In this document: piece by piece, positions 7,863 through 14,822 of the stretch
How the letters are laid out: each line of letters starts with the position of its first letter
Numbering within the stretch: the stretch's first letter is position 1
Assembly: GCA_037447655.1 (NCBI GenBank)
Contig: JBBHKE010001137.1
Span: forward strand, 1 to 14,822
Direction of reading: 5' to 3'
DNA length: 14,822 nt
DNA from: Zygnema cylindricum
Lineage: Eukaryota > Streptophyta > Zygnematophyceae > Zygnematales > Zygnemataceae
Made by a program: the position numbers and the translations under genes
The notes under the pieces: model-generated
What the model was told of the DNA's origin: nothing
The model's input: only the letters and a program-made list of their open reading frames with translations
Database searches by the model: none

Positions 7863-7915
7863 GGTTCGAGTCCTGCCGGACTCAACCTTTTGTTGAGAGT
7901 GACATAAGTCACTCT
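7863..7915 (+). promoter_or_regulatory. tRNA-type B box followed by two hairpins in the C 3' LTR
   Basis: GGTTCGAGTCC (7863-7873) matches the Pol III B-box consensus. GAAGG/CCTGC around TTCGAGT form a T-arm-like stem with 4 of 5 pairs. Directly downstream are CTCAAC-CTTTT-GTTGAG (7881-7897) and AGAGTGAC-ATAA-GTCACTCT (7896-7915), both with perfect arms and overlapping by two bases. Upstream, TAGTTAGAGGTAACC resembles a D arm / A box only loosely. The module is antisense to the element. No whole tRNA is evident. Confidence 0.45.
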
Positions 7916-8096
7916 TTAGTCCTGCCTACTAAACTTAGGCAACCATGGCCCAACCATTCTATCTATTTTTCAGTGACTATAACAAGTACGTGGCCAAAGA
8001 GAGGAGGTGGAGGCAAGCTGTCCGCCCTTTTTTTTCCCTTTTTATACTGACATATTTAAACCTAGAAAATACTCTATAAAACTATTAATTTCAACA

Positions 8097-8107
8097 CTCC
8101 TCTTATT
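8097..8107 (-). other. Polypurine tract of element C
   Basis: The - strand reads AATAAGAGGAG directly before the LTR start TGTTGAAATT. This is the expected site of plus-strand DNA priming and fixes the LTR boundary. Confidence 0.75.
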
Positions 8108-8960
8108 TTGTAGTATGACTTTAACTTCAGTTTTAGTCCACATTTTTCTCCACAATATTTTAATTTGGGAGAGGGCACTAGTTTTGTCATCATATCAACC
8201 ACTATTTCCACACCAGATCTATATATAAGATTCACAATGTTATTCTCAACTTTTTCCCTCACAAAACTGAATCTAATGTCCATATCTTAGCCTTGAAATG
8301 ATGTTTTTAATTAGCTACAATTGGAATGGCAGCCTGATAATCACAAAACACTTCATGCACTCCCTCCTTCATATACCCCTATTCTTGCAACAAGGATTTG
8401 ACCCACATTAACTCTTTCACAACAGAACAAGAGGCCATGTACATAACCTCCATAATAGACTGAGCAACCACCTTTTGTTGCTTGCTGCTCCAACAACAAA
8501 CACCTTCCCCCAAATACAACACATACCCAGAAATGCATCTTCTCATAGGTGCATCCCCATAACTAGCATCTCTTCTAGTAGTGAAATCAGTGTGCTCCCC
8601 TCCAAAATAAAACCATAGTAGACTGAGCAACCACCTTTTGTTGCTTGCACCTCCAACAACAAGCACCTTCCCCTACATACAACACCTACCCAGAAGTGCA
8701 TCTTCTCATAGGTGCATCCCCATAACTGACATCACTCCAAGTACAAATATCAGTGTGCTCCCCTCCCAAATAAAACCATAACTCTCTGTTTCCTACCAGA
8801 TATCTTAAGACTCTCTTCGCTTCCTCCCAATCTCTCTTCCTGGGATCGTTAAGACTCATACTAAGGACTCCTACTACTAGCGCTATGTCCGACCTTGTAC
8901 AGTTCATAAAGTAGATCAAACTTCATACAACATGTCTATAAGGAATAGAGTTCATAAACT
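8108..8960 (-). pseudogene. RNase H region of element C, with internal duplication
   Basis: The - strand reads MNCTRSDIALVVGVLS, then DPRKRDWEEAKRVLRYL, GGEHTDICTWSDVSYGDAPM and a second, altered copy GGEHTDFTTRRDASYGDAPM. It continues with SGYVLYLGEGVCCWSSKQQK, AQSIMEVMYMA, ELMWVKSLL and finally MDIRFSFVREKVENN and MMTKLVPSPKL just before the polypurine tract. A tandem duplication of about 163 bp (8458-8780) repeats the WSDAS region. In the second copy the D-containing motif is RRDAS, and EAEYMA is EVMYMA, so a catalytic Glu is lost. Stops and frameshifts occur near 8667 and 8290-8380. Confidence 0.85.
8458..8780. repeat. Tandem duplication of about 163 bp within the C RNase H
   Basis: GACTGAGCAACCACCTTTTG begins at 8458 and again at 8621. 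Both copies run through CATCTTCTCATAGGTGCATC and end in AAATAAAACCATA. They have drifted apart by scattered substitutions. The period is not a multiple of three, so the duplication shifts the frame. It is absent from the equivalent region of B. Confidence 0.85.
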
Positions 8961-9765
8961 CTCTCTTCTTGAGACTCATGTGATCATCTAAGATTATCAC
9001 TCCTCCTTGTACAGTCTAATCACTTACTTTCTTCAAGTCCATGGGAGTGGTACAACTGTTTGCCTTTTCCATCTAGAATTTCTCAAGCATATTACCTATT
9101 GCTTCTTTCTGAGTAAGGCTGATAATCCTTTTCCCCCTATCTCTTTCCATTTGGTTCCCTAAAATATATCTTGCCTCCCCTAAATCCTTGATATCAAATT
9201 TGCTTCTAAGATCATTTTTTAACTTATTGATCTTTTCCAAAGATTTACTCAACACAAGAAGATCATCCACAAAAATTGCAATAAAAATTACACCATTCTC
9301 ATCTTCAAACATACAAAAAGAATGGTCAAAGCTGATCCGGATTTATCGTAGACCAGTGAGAAACTCATCTAATTTCTTATTCCACTTTTGCGAAGCCTAC
9401 TTCAGTCAATATAAGGACTTTATGAGCTTGCAGAGTTTGCTTTTTTCTCCTTCCTCCACAATCCGTCTGGATGCCTCATGAAAATTTCTTCCTCTAACTC
9501 ACCATTAAGAAAGGAAGTCTTAATACCCATCTGGTGTATATCCATGTCTTCCGGTGCTTCCAAACTGAGGAGAATCCTTTTTGATGAGAACCGAACAACT
9601 GGAGCAAAGGTCTCCTCATAATCAATCCCCTCCTTTTGGGTGAACTCCTTTGCTACCAATCGAGCGTTACATCTCACAATGGTATTATCTGGGTTCAGTT
9701 TTAGTTTAAACACCCATTTATAGCAAATCAATTTTGAGTTCGGAAGACAGTCTGTTAGTTCCCAA
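8961..9765 (-). pseudogene. Reverse transcriptase of element C, FVDD variant
   Basis: From the N-terminal side the - strand reads YKWVFKLKLNPDN, CNARLVAKEF, EGIDYEETFAPVVRF, DMDIHQMGIKTSFLNGELEE, then a frame change, KWNKKLDEFLTGL, a TAA near 9344, IFVDDLLV (FVDD at 9262-9273), KDLGEARYILG and LTQKEAIGNMLEKF. All RVT_2 blocks are present in order. The box is FVDD rather than the YVDD of A and B. The first open piece belongs to a longer frame (9420-10025) that also contains the upstream linker. It is nonfunctional because of the frameshift and stop. Confidence 0.88.
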
Positions 9766-10260
9766 GTATTTGCTTCCATGATAGAGGCCATCTCATCATT
9801 TATGGCTCTTATCCATCTGTCTTTCTCCGGACTGTTTACTGCCTCCGAGTATGACTGAGGCTCATATGGGTGAGATAGCTTAATTTTTTTCTGAGCAACC
9901 TGTTTTTCTTGGATCCTTTTGCTGCTCCTTCTCCCCCTCTCAAACTTGGAAGCTTGGATAAAGGGAAGTTTGTGATTTCTCCTTACTGTCTTACCGGCTC
10001 CCCTATCCTTCGAAGCCGGTTCCAATTCCTCCTCTTTTTCTCCTTGAAGTCCATAAGAATATGTGAGGTTTTTCGGTGGATCTCCTATGTCTTAGATCTC
10101 CCCTGAATGTGCAATCCCTGTTCACTCATGTCTCTTTTGGGAAGAACAGAGTCCTCCTCACCTTCTGACTCAAAGCTGATTCTTATCTTCTTGGTATATT
10201 TGAAAGGGTCAAATGACTTCCTTTCATCCATGACAACTAGGTGTTTGACCAGAATGATAT
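9766..10260 (-). pseudogene. Integrase-RT linker and start of the RT region of element C
   Basis: The RT-proximal part is open and very basic (KRIQEKQVAQKKIKLSH), then YEPQSYSEAVNSPEKDRW and EANTWEL, the conserved lead-in to RVT_2. The integrase-proximal part (about 10030-10260) encodes an acidic stretch (SFESEGEEDS) followed by a stop near 10095. A charged spacer is normal here in copia polyproteins. It lacks the S-L-N-(Q/E)-R repeats seen in element A. Confidence 0.7.
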
Positions 10261-11120
10261 CTCTCTCTGCTTAGTCATAGACCGTATATCCCTTAACATC
10301 CTCATGATACCCTACAAAGTATCTTGGTTTTCCCTTAGTATCTAGTTTCTCGTTTTTCCTATTCGTGTCAAGACTGTAAACTTGGCTATCAAATACTTTA
10401 AGGTGAGAGATCTGGTTTCTTTCCAACCCATCTCTCATGAGGTGTCATTCCCTTTATAGCTGAGGTAAAGACTCTATTCTTAATGTATTTGGTACAGTTT
10501 ATGGCTTCTACCCAAAATCTCTTTCCTATTTTCTTGTCGGCCAACATACTGTATGCACTATCTTTTAGTGTTCGGTTAAACCTCTCAGCTATCCCATTTT
10601 GTTCTATGTTATATGGTACGGTTTTTCTGGTGCTACACTCCCGCATATCTCAAGTATTCCTCAAACTGATTAGAGGTATATTCCACCCTATTATCACTCT
10701 TTATTCTCTTAATGGGGGTTTCATGCAACTTCTCTTTCCAAACTTTATATTATTTGAAATAAGTTGATGTTTCAAACTTTGTTTTTAGGAAGTAGACTTT
10801 AGACTATCCAGACCTGTCATCGGTTATTATCAACATAAACCTCTTTCCTCCATCCTACTGTACTTTTACCCGTCCCCAGATATCTGTGTGGACCAGATCT
10901 AGTACTTTCTCACCTCTATATGTGGCGGCTTTTGGAAAGGGAAGTTTGTGATCCTTACCTTGAGCACAACCTCTACTATCATCCATCATTTCATTATCCT
11001 TAAACTGATTGCCTTTTACTACCCCAAGTTTTTTCATTTCCCTCAACCTATCAAAATGCACATGCCCAAATCACTTATGCCAAATCATCAATTTAGGAAC
11101 ACCAACATAGTAAGCATTCT
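10261..11120 (-). pseudogene. Integrase of element C
   Basis: Reading down the - strand: GHVHFDRLREMKKLGVV and CAQGKDHKLPFP (end of the HHCC zinc region), VLDLVHTDIWG (first catalytic D), VYFLKTKFE, IKRIKSDNRVEYTSNQFEEY (second D), PYNIEQNGIAERFNRTL (catalytic E in AER), KKIGKRFW, YIKNRVFT, MTPHERW, then YFVGYHEDVKGYTVY. The D, D, E acids are all visible. Lesions are a stop in the W-H-x-R-x-G-H zinc motif near 11080, stops near 10855 and 10820, and frame changes between 10646 and 10855 and near 10275. Confidence 0.88.
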
Positions 11121-11766
11121 TCTTTTCATTACTCACATTAAGCCTAAACATTCCTTGGCTACCCTTATCTGTCGTGAATTAAACTTCATAACCATATTTA
11201 GCTGTAAAGACTCCTTTTCTAGTGAAGGTATCAAATTTCTTAACATCTAATACACAATTAGAGACAAGATTTTTTCTCAACTCAGGAATATAGAGTACAT
11301 CTAACAAGGTGAGTATATAAGTTTTACCCTTTACTAAGACTTTCAGATCTACTAAACTCACTAGATTTGTTGTAACTACTCTCCCATCCCCATACTCTAT
11401 CTCTACAATCAAGATCTTTTTTAGCTTGGTGAAGAGGTGCCTGTCATGACACATATGTATGGATGCACGTGAGTCGATGATCCATCCTTCCTGTGGAGCT
11501 TCCCGAATTGCTTCAAGGGCACACTTTTGTCCTTGATGGATCTCTTTCTCCTCCAGACTCTCGTCAAGATGAAGATTCTCATCCTCATCAGAGGACTCAT
11601 CCTTGGTTTCTCCTGTCACTTTTGTGACCACAAGTGCATTTTTTTTCCCTGTGGAAGAACCCCCTCCACGGTTCTCTTTGAGCCTCACCTCCGACAGCTT
11701 GACACAATCGGCAATAAAGTGTCTCGGATTTTTGCAAAAATGACAAAGACCCTTTAGGGGCCTAGG
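11121..11766 (-). pseudogene. Zinc knuckle, protease and pre-integrase part of element C
   Basis: An open stretch begins with a perfect CX2CX4HX4C zinc knuckle (11704-11745, CHFCKNPRHFIADC), which binds RNA in gag nucleocapsids. An acidic spacer (DESSDEDEN) follows, then the protease start GWIIDSRASIHM (about 11448-11486). Aspartic proteases need D-S/T-G, but here the third residue is R (11467-11475 encode D-S-R), so the enzyme should be inactive. Next come the substrate-binding region (LLDVLYIPELRKNLVS) and the pre-integrase stretch to about 11179. This frame differs from that of gag upstream. Confidence 0.88.
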
Positions 11767-12450
11767 TCCTCTACGCTGATCTCTTTCCCCTTTGTATAGT
11801 TTCTTCGCGTACTTCCCCCATCGGTCCCCTCCTGTAGCTACAGCTTGAATGCTCTTTCCTCCTCTCCTAACTCCATGGTGTTTTCATGCATAAGTATCAT
11901 CACGACTAATGTATTCCACTTCCATGAACTATCACTCATTTCCTGTACTCCGTACACTATGTTCTCATACTCGATTAGTAACTTCATGATGAGAGTGTTA
12001 ACTTTCATCTTCATTGTATTTGTCCACCCGACACTTTCCATCTCCATATACAAACAAGAAAGATCATTACAATAATCTAATATCTTTCCTCGTTTATAAG
12101 TGTAACTCACTTACTTTTGCACAGCCAACTAGAGCTCCTGAATAGTACCTGATTTATAGATCTCCACTAAAATCACCCTGAACTCCTTGGCCTTGTAAAT
12201 GTTAAGGTGAGGGTTGGCCAAAGTTTGAGTGAGTTGCCTTAGAATGAAGTTCTTGGCAGCCATATTTAAGATTTCCCACATTTGAGTATCTTTCTCCATG
12301 ATCTTCACGGCCGCTGCTCCCGGTGCCGTGGCAATAGGAGAGAGGGGTGTCTCTTTCCCTTCCCTCTTTTCGGACACACTACTGTCCCCATCATCTGCCT
12401 TCTCCGCTGAAGCAGTCGCTGCTGTAGGAAACCTTACTCATACAAATCCT
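11767..12450 (-). pseudogene. gag (capsid) region of element C
   Basis: The - strand frame reads MEKDTQMWEILNMAAKNFIL, NPHLNIYKAKEFRVILVEIY, a stop at 12129-12131 and another just after, then VSYTYKRGKILDYCNDL, KMKVNTLIMKLLIEYENIVY and WNTLVVMILMHE. This is the helical UBN2-type gag of copia elements. A further stop lies at 11838 and the frame changes before the zinc knuckle. The N-terminal side is open to about 12440 but no in-frame ATG is evident. Part D has a close copy of the second half (14349-14603). Confidence 0.8.
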
Positions 12451-12597
12451 GGCGGAGTTCACGAAGGTGGACGTTTCACTTGTCTACTGACAATAACCCA
12501 GTATCATTTTTCGCACAAAGCCCCCATCATCATGGCTTCCCAAAACATGAACCCAGATCCATTTAAGGTGGGCACCCTAGAGGGTGGGCCTAGAACC
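12451..12597 (-). other. Leader and degraded primer-binding region of element C
   Basis: Immediately after the 5' LTR end (TTGCA) the - strand reads GGTTCTAGGCCCACCCTC. A loose likeness to the usual copia primer site TGGTATCAGAGCC can be made with gaps, but a clear tRNA match is not visible. The rest has no conserved coding motif. It contains ATG triplets that do not open into gag. Confidence 0.4.
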
Positions 12598-13115
12598 TGC
12601 AACTCTGTGTCCTCTATTGGACTACAGAATTCAAGAAGCCTCTAGATAGCCTTTAACTAACCCACTTCAAGCCACAACAGCTGCCCAAGAGGTCAAACTG
12701 ATATGCAAAATGCACCTCTGTGGAGCGTAGACTCCCGTGAGTCTGTAGCAAAAAGAATCACTGAAAACGGTCAACTAGTCAATAAGTTATGAGCCGGCAA
12801 AAATGCCAATCTAATACAAAAGCTCTTTTAGAGAGAGGTGACTACCTACTAGATTTTCCAAAGTCCTAAACCCCTCTCACAACCCCTATCTACAAAAGTA
12901 CGAACCAATCACATGATTGTAAAGTACAAAAAGGTACTACGGCTGATGTCCTTTCTGCAGCCATGGCTCAACCACTCTCTCTATCCTTCAGTGACTACAA
13001 CAATTATGGTGGCTAAGAGAGAGGCGGTGGAGGTAGGCTGTCCGCCTTTTCTTTTCCTTTTTATATTGACATATTTATACCTAGAAAGTACTCTAGAAAT
13101 CTAGTAATTTCAACA
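12598..13115 (-). repeat. 5' LTR of element C, with 488-bp internal deletion
   Basis: Begins TGCAACTCTGTGTCC and ends TAATTTCAACA on the + strand, matching 7089-8096 at both ends. At 12957-12958 CTTTCTG is joined straight to CAGCCATGG. The 3' LTR has 488 more bases at this place (7452-7939), including the G-box, U3 hairpins and B-box module. Removal of much of U3 from the promoter LTR should have weakened transcription of C. Many point differences from the 3' LTR show age. Confidence 0.88.
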
Positions 13116-13120
13116 ACTAT
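13116..13120. repeat. Target-site duplication ACTAT, right copy, of element C
   Basis: ACTAT follows the LTR end CAACA directly and repeats 7084-7088. On the - strand it is the ATAGT of the broken B/D integrase. Confidence 0.85.
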
Positions 13121-13640
13121 CTCCTAAAGTCCGGTTCAACCTTTCAGCTACTCCATTTTGTTCTGGATTATACGGTACGGTTTTCTGATGGTGAACTCCC
13201 TCATCCCTCTAGTATTCCTCAAATTGGTTAGAGGTATATTCTCCTCTATTATCACTCCTTATCCTTTTAATAGGGGTTCTGTGGAACTTCTCACTCCATG
13301 CTGTATATTCTTTGAAGTAAGTTGGAGCTTCAGACTTTGTTTTTAGGAAGTATACTCTAGAGTATCTAGACGAATCATCACTAATTGCCATCTTATACCT
13401 ATTCCCTCCGACCGAAGGTACTTTTGCCGGTTTAAGATATCTGTGTGGACCAGATCTAGTACTTTCTTACCTGTATATGTGGCAGATTTGGGAAAGGGGA
13501 GTCTATGAGCCTTTCCTTGGGCACGGCCACTAGAATTATCCATCATTTCATTATCCCCAAACTGAATGCCTTCTACTACCCCAAACTTTTTCATTTCCCT
13601 CAGCCTATCAAAATGCACATGCTCCAACCGCTAATTCCAA
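13121..13640 (-). pseudogene. Integrase of B/D, part D, cut off by element C
   Basis: The - strand reads LEHVHFDRLREMKKFGVVEG, AQGKAHRLPFPKSATYTGKK and VLDLVHTDI (first catalytic D). A rearranged stretch follows, then SRYSRVYFLKTKSEAPTYF, IKRIRSDNRGEYTSNQFEEY (second D), a frame change, and PEQNGVAERLNRTL with the catalytic E. It stops at the residues G-D-S where element C begins. The next residues (SMLAEKK) are at 7088 and below. A stop replaces a codon in the zinc motif near 13631 (WN-stop-RLEH), where H is also changed to N. Confidence 0.87.
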
Positions 13641-14345
13641 ATCATCAAGTTTGGAACACCAACATAGTAAGCATTCTTTTTTTCATTACTTAGGTTAAGC
13701 TTAAACATTCCTTGGCTACCCTTATGTGCTAAGAAGTAGACTTCATCCCCATACTTAGGTGGTAAGACTCCCTTTCTAATGAAGGTATGAAATTCCTTAT
13801 AATCTAATACAAAAGTAGAGACAAGATTTTTTCTCAGCTGAGGAATGTAGAGTACATCTAAGAAGGTGAGTATAGAAGTCTTACCCTTTACTAAGACTTT
13901 CAAATCTACTAAACTCACTAAATCTGTAGTAACTACTCTCCCATCCCCCTACTCTCTCATCCACATACTCTATCTCTAAAGTCGGGATCTTACTTAGTTT
14001 GGTGAAGAGGTGCTAGTCACGACACATATGCATGAATGCAAATGAGTTGATGATATAACCTTCTTGTGGAGCTTCCCTAATAGCTTGAAGAGCACATTTT
14101 TGTTTCCGTGGTATCTCCTTCTCCTCCGGCTTCTCTTCAAGAAGGAGCTCCCCATCCTCCTCGGAGGATGACTCCTCCTCCTCGGTCTCTCCTTTCACTT
14201 GTGTGACAATAATTGCCTTCTTCTTCCCTTCGGAAGAACCCCCTCCATGGTTGTCTTGGAGCCTCAGCTTTGACTACTTGGTAGAATCCGCAATGAAATG
14301 TCCTTACTTTTTGCAAAAATGGCAAAGACCCTTTAGGGGCCTCGG
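13641..14345 (-). pseudogene. Zinc knuckle, protease and pre-integrase part of B/D (part D)
   Basis: The - strand has a degraded knuckle (CHFCKK, a stop, GHFIAD, then S where the last Cys should be), a very acidic spacer (ETEEEESSSEEDGE), KQKCALQAIREAPQEG, and the protease site as IINSFAF, so both the catalytic Asp and the Gly of D-S-G are lost. After a gap with stops it reads LVDLKVLVKGKTSILTFLDV, LYIPQLRKNLVS and YGDEVYFLAHKGSQGMFKLN (13631-13918), the substrate-binding and GAG-pre-integrase parts. The order matches C. It is dead at several points. Confidence 0.85.
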
Positions 14346-14608
14346 TCCTCAAAACTCATCTCTTTCTCCTTTGAGGCTATTGAAAGGCTTTCTCGAATCC
14401 TTCATCCACTCGTCAATTCTGGCAACTAGAGCTTGAATGTTATTTCCTCCTCTCCGAATCTTAATAGTGTTCTCTTGCACAAGTATCATTGGGACCAATG
14501 TATTCAACTTCCAAGAATTGTCATCCATGTCCTGCACTCGGTACACTATGTTCTCATACTCATTAGGCAACTTCATGATGAGGGTCTTGACTTTCATCTT
14601 CATTCTTC
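14346..14608 (-). pseudogene. gag C-terminal fragment of B/D (part D)
   Basis: The - strand reads KMKVKTLIMKLPNEYENIVY, then DDNSWKLNTLVPMILVQENT and ARIDEWMKDSRKPFNSLKGE, parallel to the gag of C at 11838-12020. Homology with C ends sharply at + strand CTTTCATCTTCATT (about 14606). Nothing beyond it resembles gag, leader or LTR, so the 5' end of B/D was lost. A stop separates it from the zinc knuckle. Confidence 0.85.
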
Positions 14609-14822
14609 TAACAGCAACAGCGGATCGAACTTGTTTATAAAAGGGTATTTAGGTATTATGATTATAGAGTTCTAAATTTGGTAGACGTCCGCAAAAAAAT
14701 CACGCTATTTGGAGTTATATTTTAAAGTTATAGCGATGGGTGTATTTAGGTGATAGCGTGGGGTCTTAATAACAAGTGGGTATCATTGAAACGAGTTAAG
14801 GGTCAAATTAGTACCGAAATTA
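14609..14822. other. Flank right of B/D; nothing identified
   Basis: AT-rich sequence with no coding or LTR likeness. It has an 8-bp inverted repeat, CACGCTAT (14701-14708) and ATAGCGTG (14753-14760), and two copies of GTATTTAGGT-like sequence. It is not the missing 3' end of element A as far as I can see. Confidence 0.4.

Larger units (their letters stand above)
7089..8096 (-). repeat. 3' LTR of element C
   Basis: On the + strand it begins TGCAATTCTGTGTCC and ends AATTTCAACA, so in the element sense it runs TGTTG to TTGCA. The limits are fixed by the polypurine tract on one side and the ACTAT target duplication on the other. It is the most complete C LTR (1008 bp) and carries the G-box, U3 hairpins and the B-box module. 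The + strand frames at 7407-7694 and 8007-8228 lie within or across it and are not genes. Confidence 0.9.
7089..13115 (-). mobile_element. Element C: full-structure copia retrotransposon nested in B/D
   Basis: It has two LTRs (12598-13115 and 7089-8096), an internal region of about 4.5 kb in the order gag, zinc knuckle, protease, pre-integrase, integrase, linker, RT, RNase H, a polypurine tract next to the 3' LTR, and 5-bp flanking direct repeats ACTAT. All domains are present but every one carries stops or frameshifts, and the protease active site is changed, so it is not autonomous. The LTRs differ visibly from each other by many substitutions and a 488-bp deletion, which indicates an old insertion. 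Confidence 0.9.
4547..14608 (-). mobile_element. Element B/D: older copia retrotransposon split by insertion of element C
   Basis: Its 3' half is 4547-7088 (LTR, RNase H, RT, integrase scrap) and its 5' half is 13116-14608 (integrase, pre-integrase, protease, gag). The coding order fits one - strand element. The integrase sequence of the 5' half ends at GATAGT and that of the 3' half begins at ATAGTG, the same point in the gene. The intervening 7089-13115 is a complete copia element, and ACTAT is duplicated on both sides. The 5' LTR, leader and gag N-terminus are missing beyond 14608, and a separate deletion removed part of integrase and linker. Confidence 0.8.

Noticed and set aside
7800-7890. 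A complete tRNA gene around the B box
   Set aside because: The T arm fits, but no acceptor stem, anticodon stem or good A box could be paired by eye.
9188-9481. Long + strand frames opposite RT, gag and integrase (also 10948-11250, 12298-12645, 14203-14436)
   Set aside because: They are shadows of the - strand retroelement coding regions. The motifs are only on the - strand.
4555-13115. Reading the three - strand units as a tandem array sharing LTRs, with LTRs starting at TGTGTCC
   Set aside because: The B and D integrase pieces meet at the same codon and are flanked by ACTAT, which fits a nested insertion and moves the LTR starts 8 bp outward. A tandem array would not need the two partial units to be complementary.
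1-14822. CRISPR array, bacterial operon or defence system
   Set aside because: There are no short regular direct repeats with spacers, no intact genes and no ribosome-binding sites. Every coding trace is eukaryotic copia.

Overview
This window is a graveyard of Ty1/copia LTR retrotransposons. No intact protein-coding gene, structural RNA gene or CRISPR array was found. The reading frames are pieces of gag, protease, integrase, reverse transcriptase (RT) and RNase H broken by stops, frameshifts, deletions and insertions. The host is a eukaryote. A land plant or alga is my guess from the plant-type UBN2-like gag, the AT-rich intergenic sequence and the nesting of old copia copies, but the sequence does not settle it.

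Layout. (1) 1-93 is flank. (2) Element A lies on the + strand from 94 to about 4360. It has a 5' LTR (94-1263), then directly the integrase C-terminus, a linker, RT and RNase H. Gag, protease, most of integrase and the 3' LTR are absent, and about 0.9 kb of foreign sequence interrupts RT (about 2354-3237). (3) 4361-4546 is AT-rich and unassigned. (4) From 4547 to about 14608, all on the - strand, an older element (called B/D here) is split in two by a second element of the same family (C).

B/D and C. C spans 7089-13115: 5' LTR 12598-13115, internal region 8097-12597, 3' LTR 7089-8096. It sits inside the B/D integrase gene and is flanked by the 5-bp direct repeat ACTAT (7084-7088 and 13116-13120). 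The B/D integrase stops at one copy of ACTAT and resumes at the other. The 5' half of B/D (part D, 13116 to about 14608) carries gag, zinc knuckle, protease, pre-integrase and integrase. The 3' half (part B, 5524-7088) carries an integrase scrap joined in frame to RT and RNase H, followed by a 3' LTR at 4547-5523. The 5' LTR of B/D is missing, and homology stops abruptly near 14608. (5) 14609-14822 is flank.

The LTRs of A, B/D and C are recognisably related along their length. They share the end sequences, a G-box (lost in the C 5' LTR), hairpin-rich upstream DNA and, in two copies, a tRNA-type B-box sequence followed by hairpins or their remnants. A faces the others, so the window holds large inverted repeats. 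I saw no clearly new biological system. The items most worth checking are the nested insertion with its target duplication, the unidentified insert in the A RT, the B-box/hairpin module and hairpins of the LTRs, and the repeats in the A linker.
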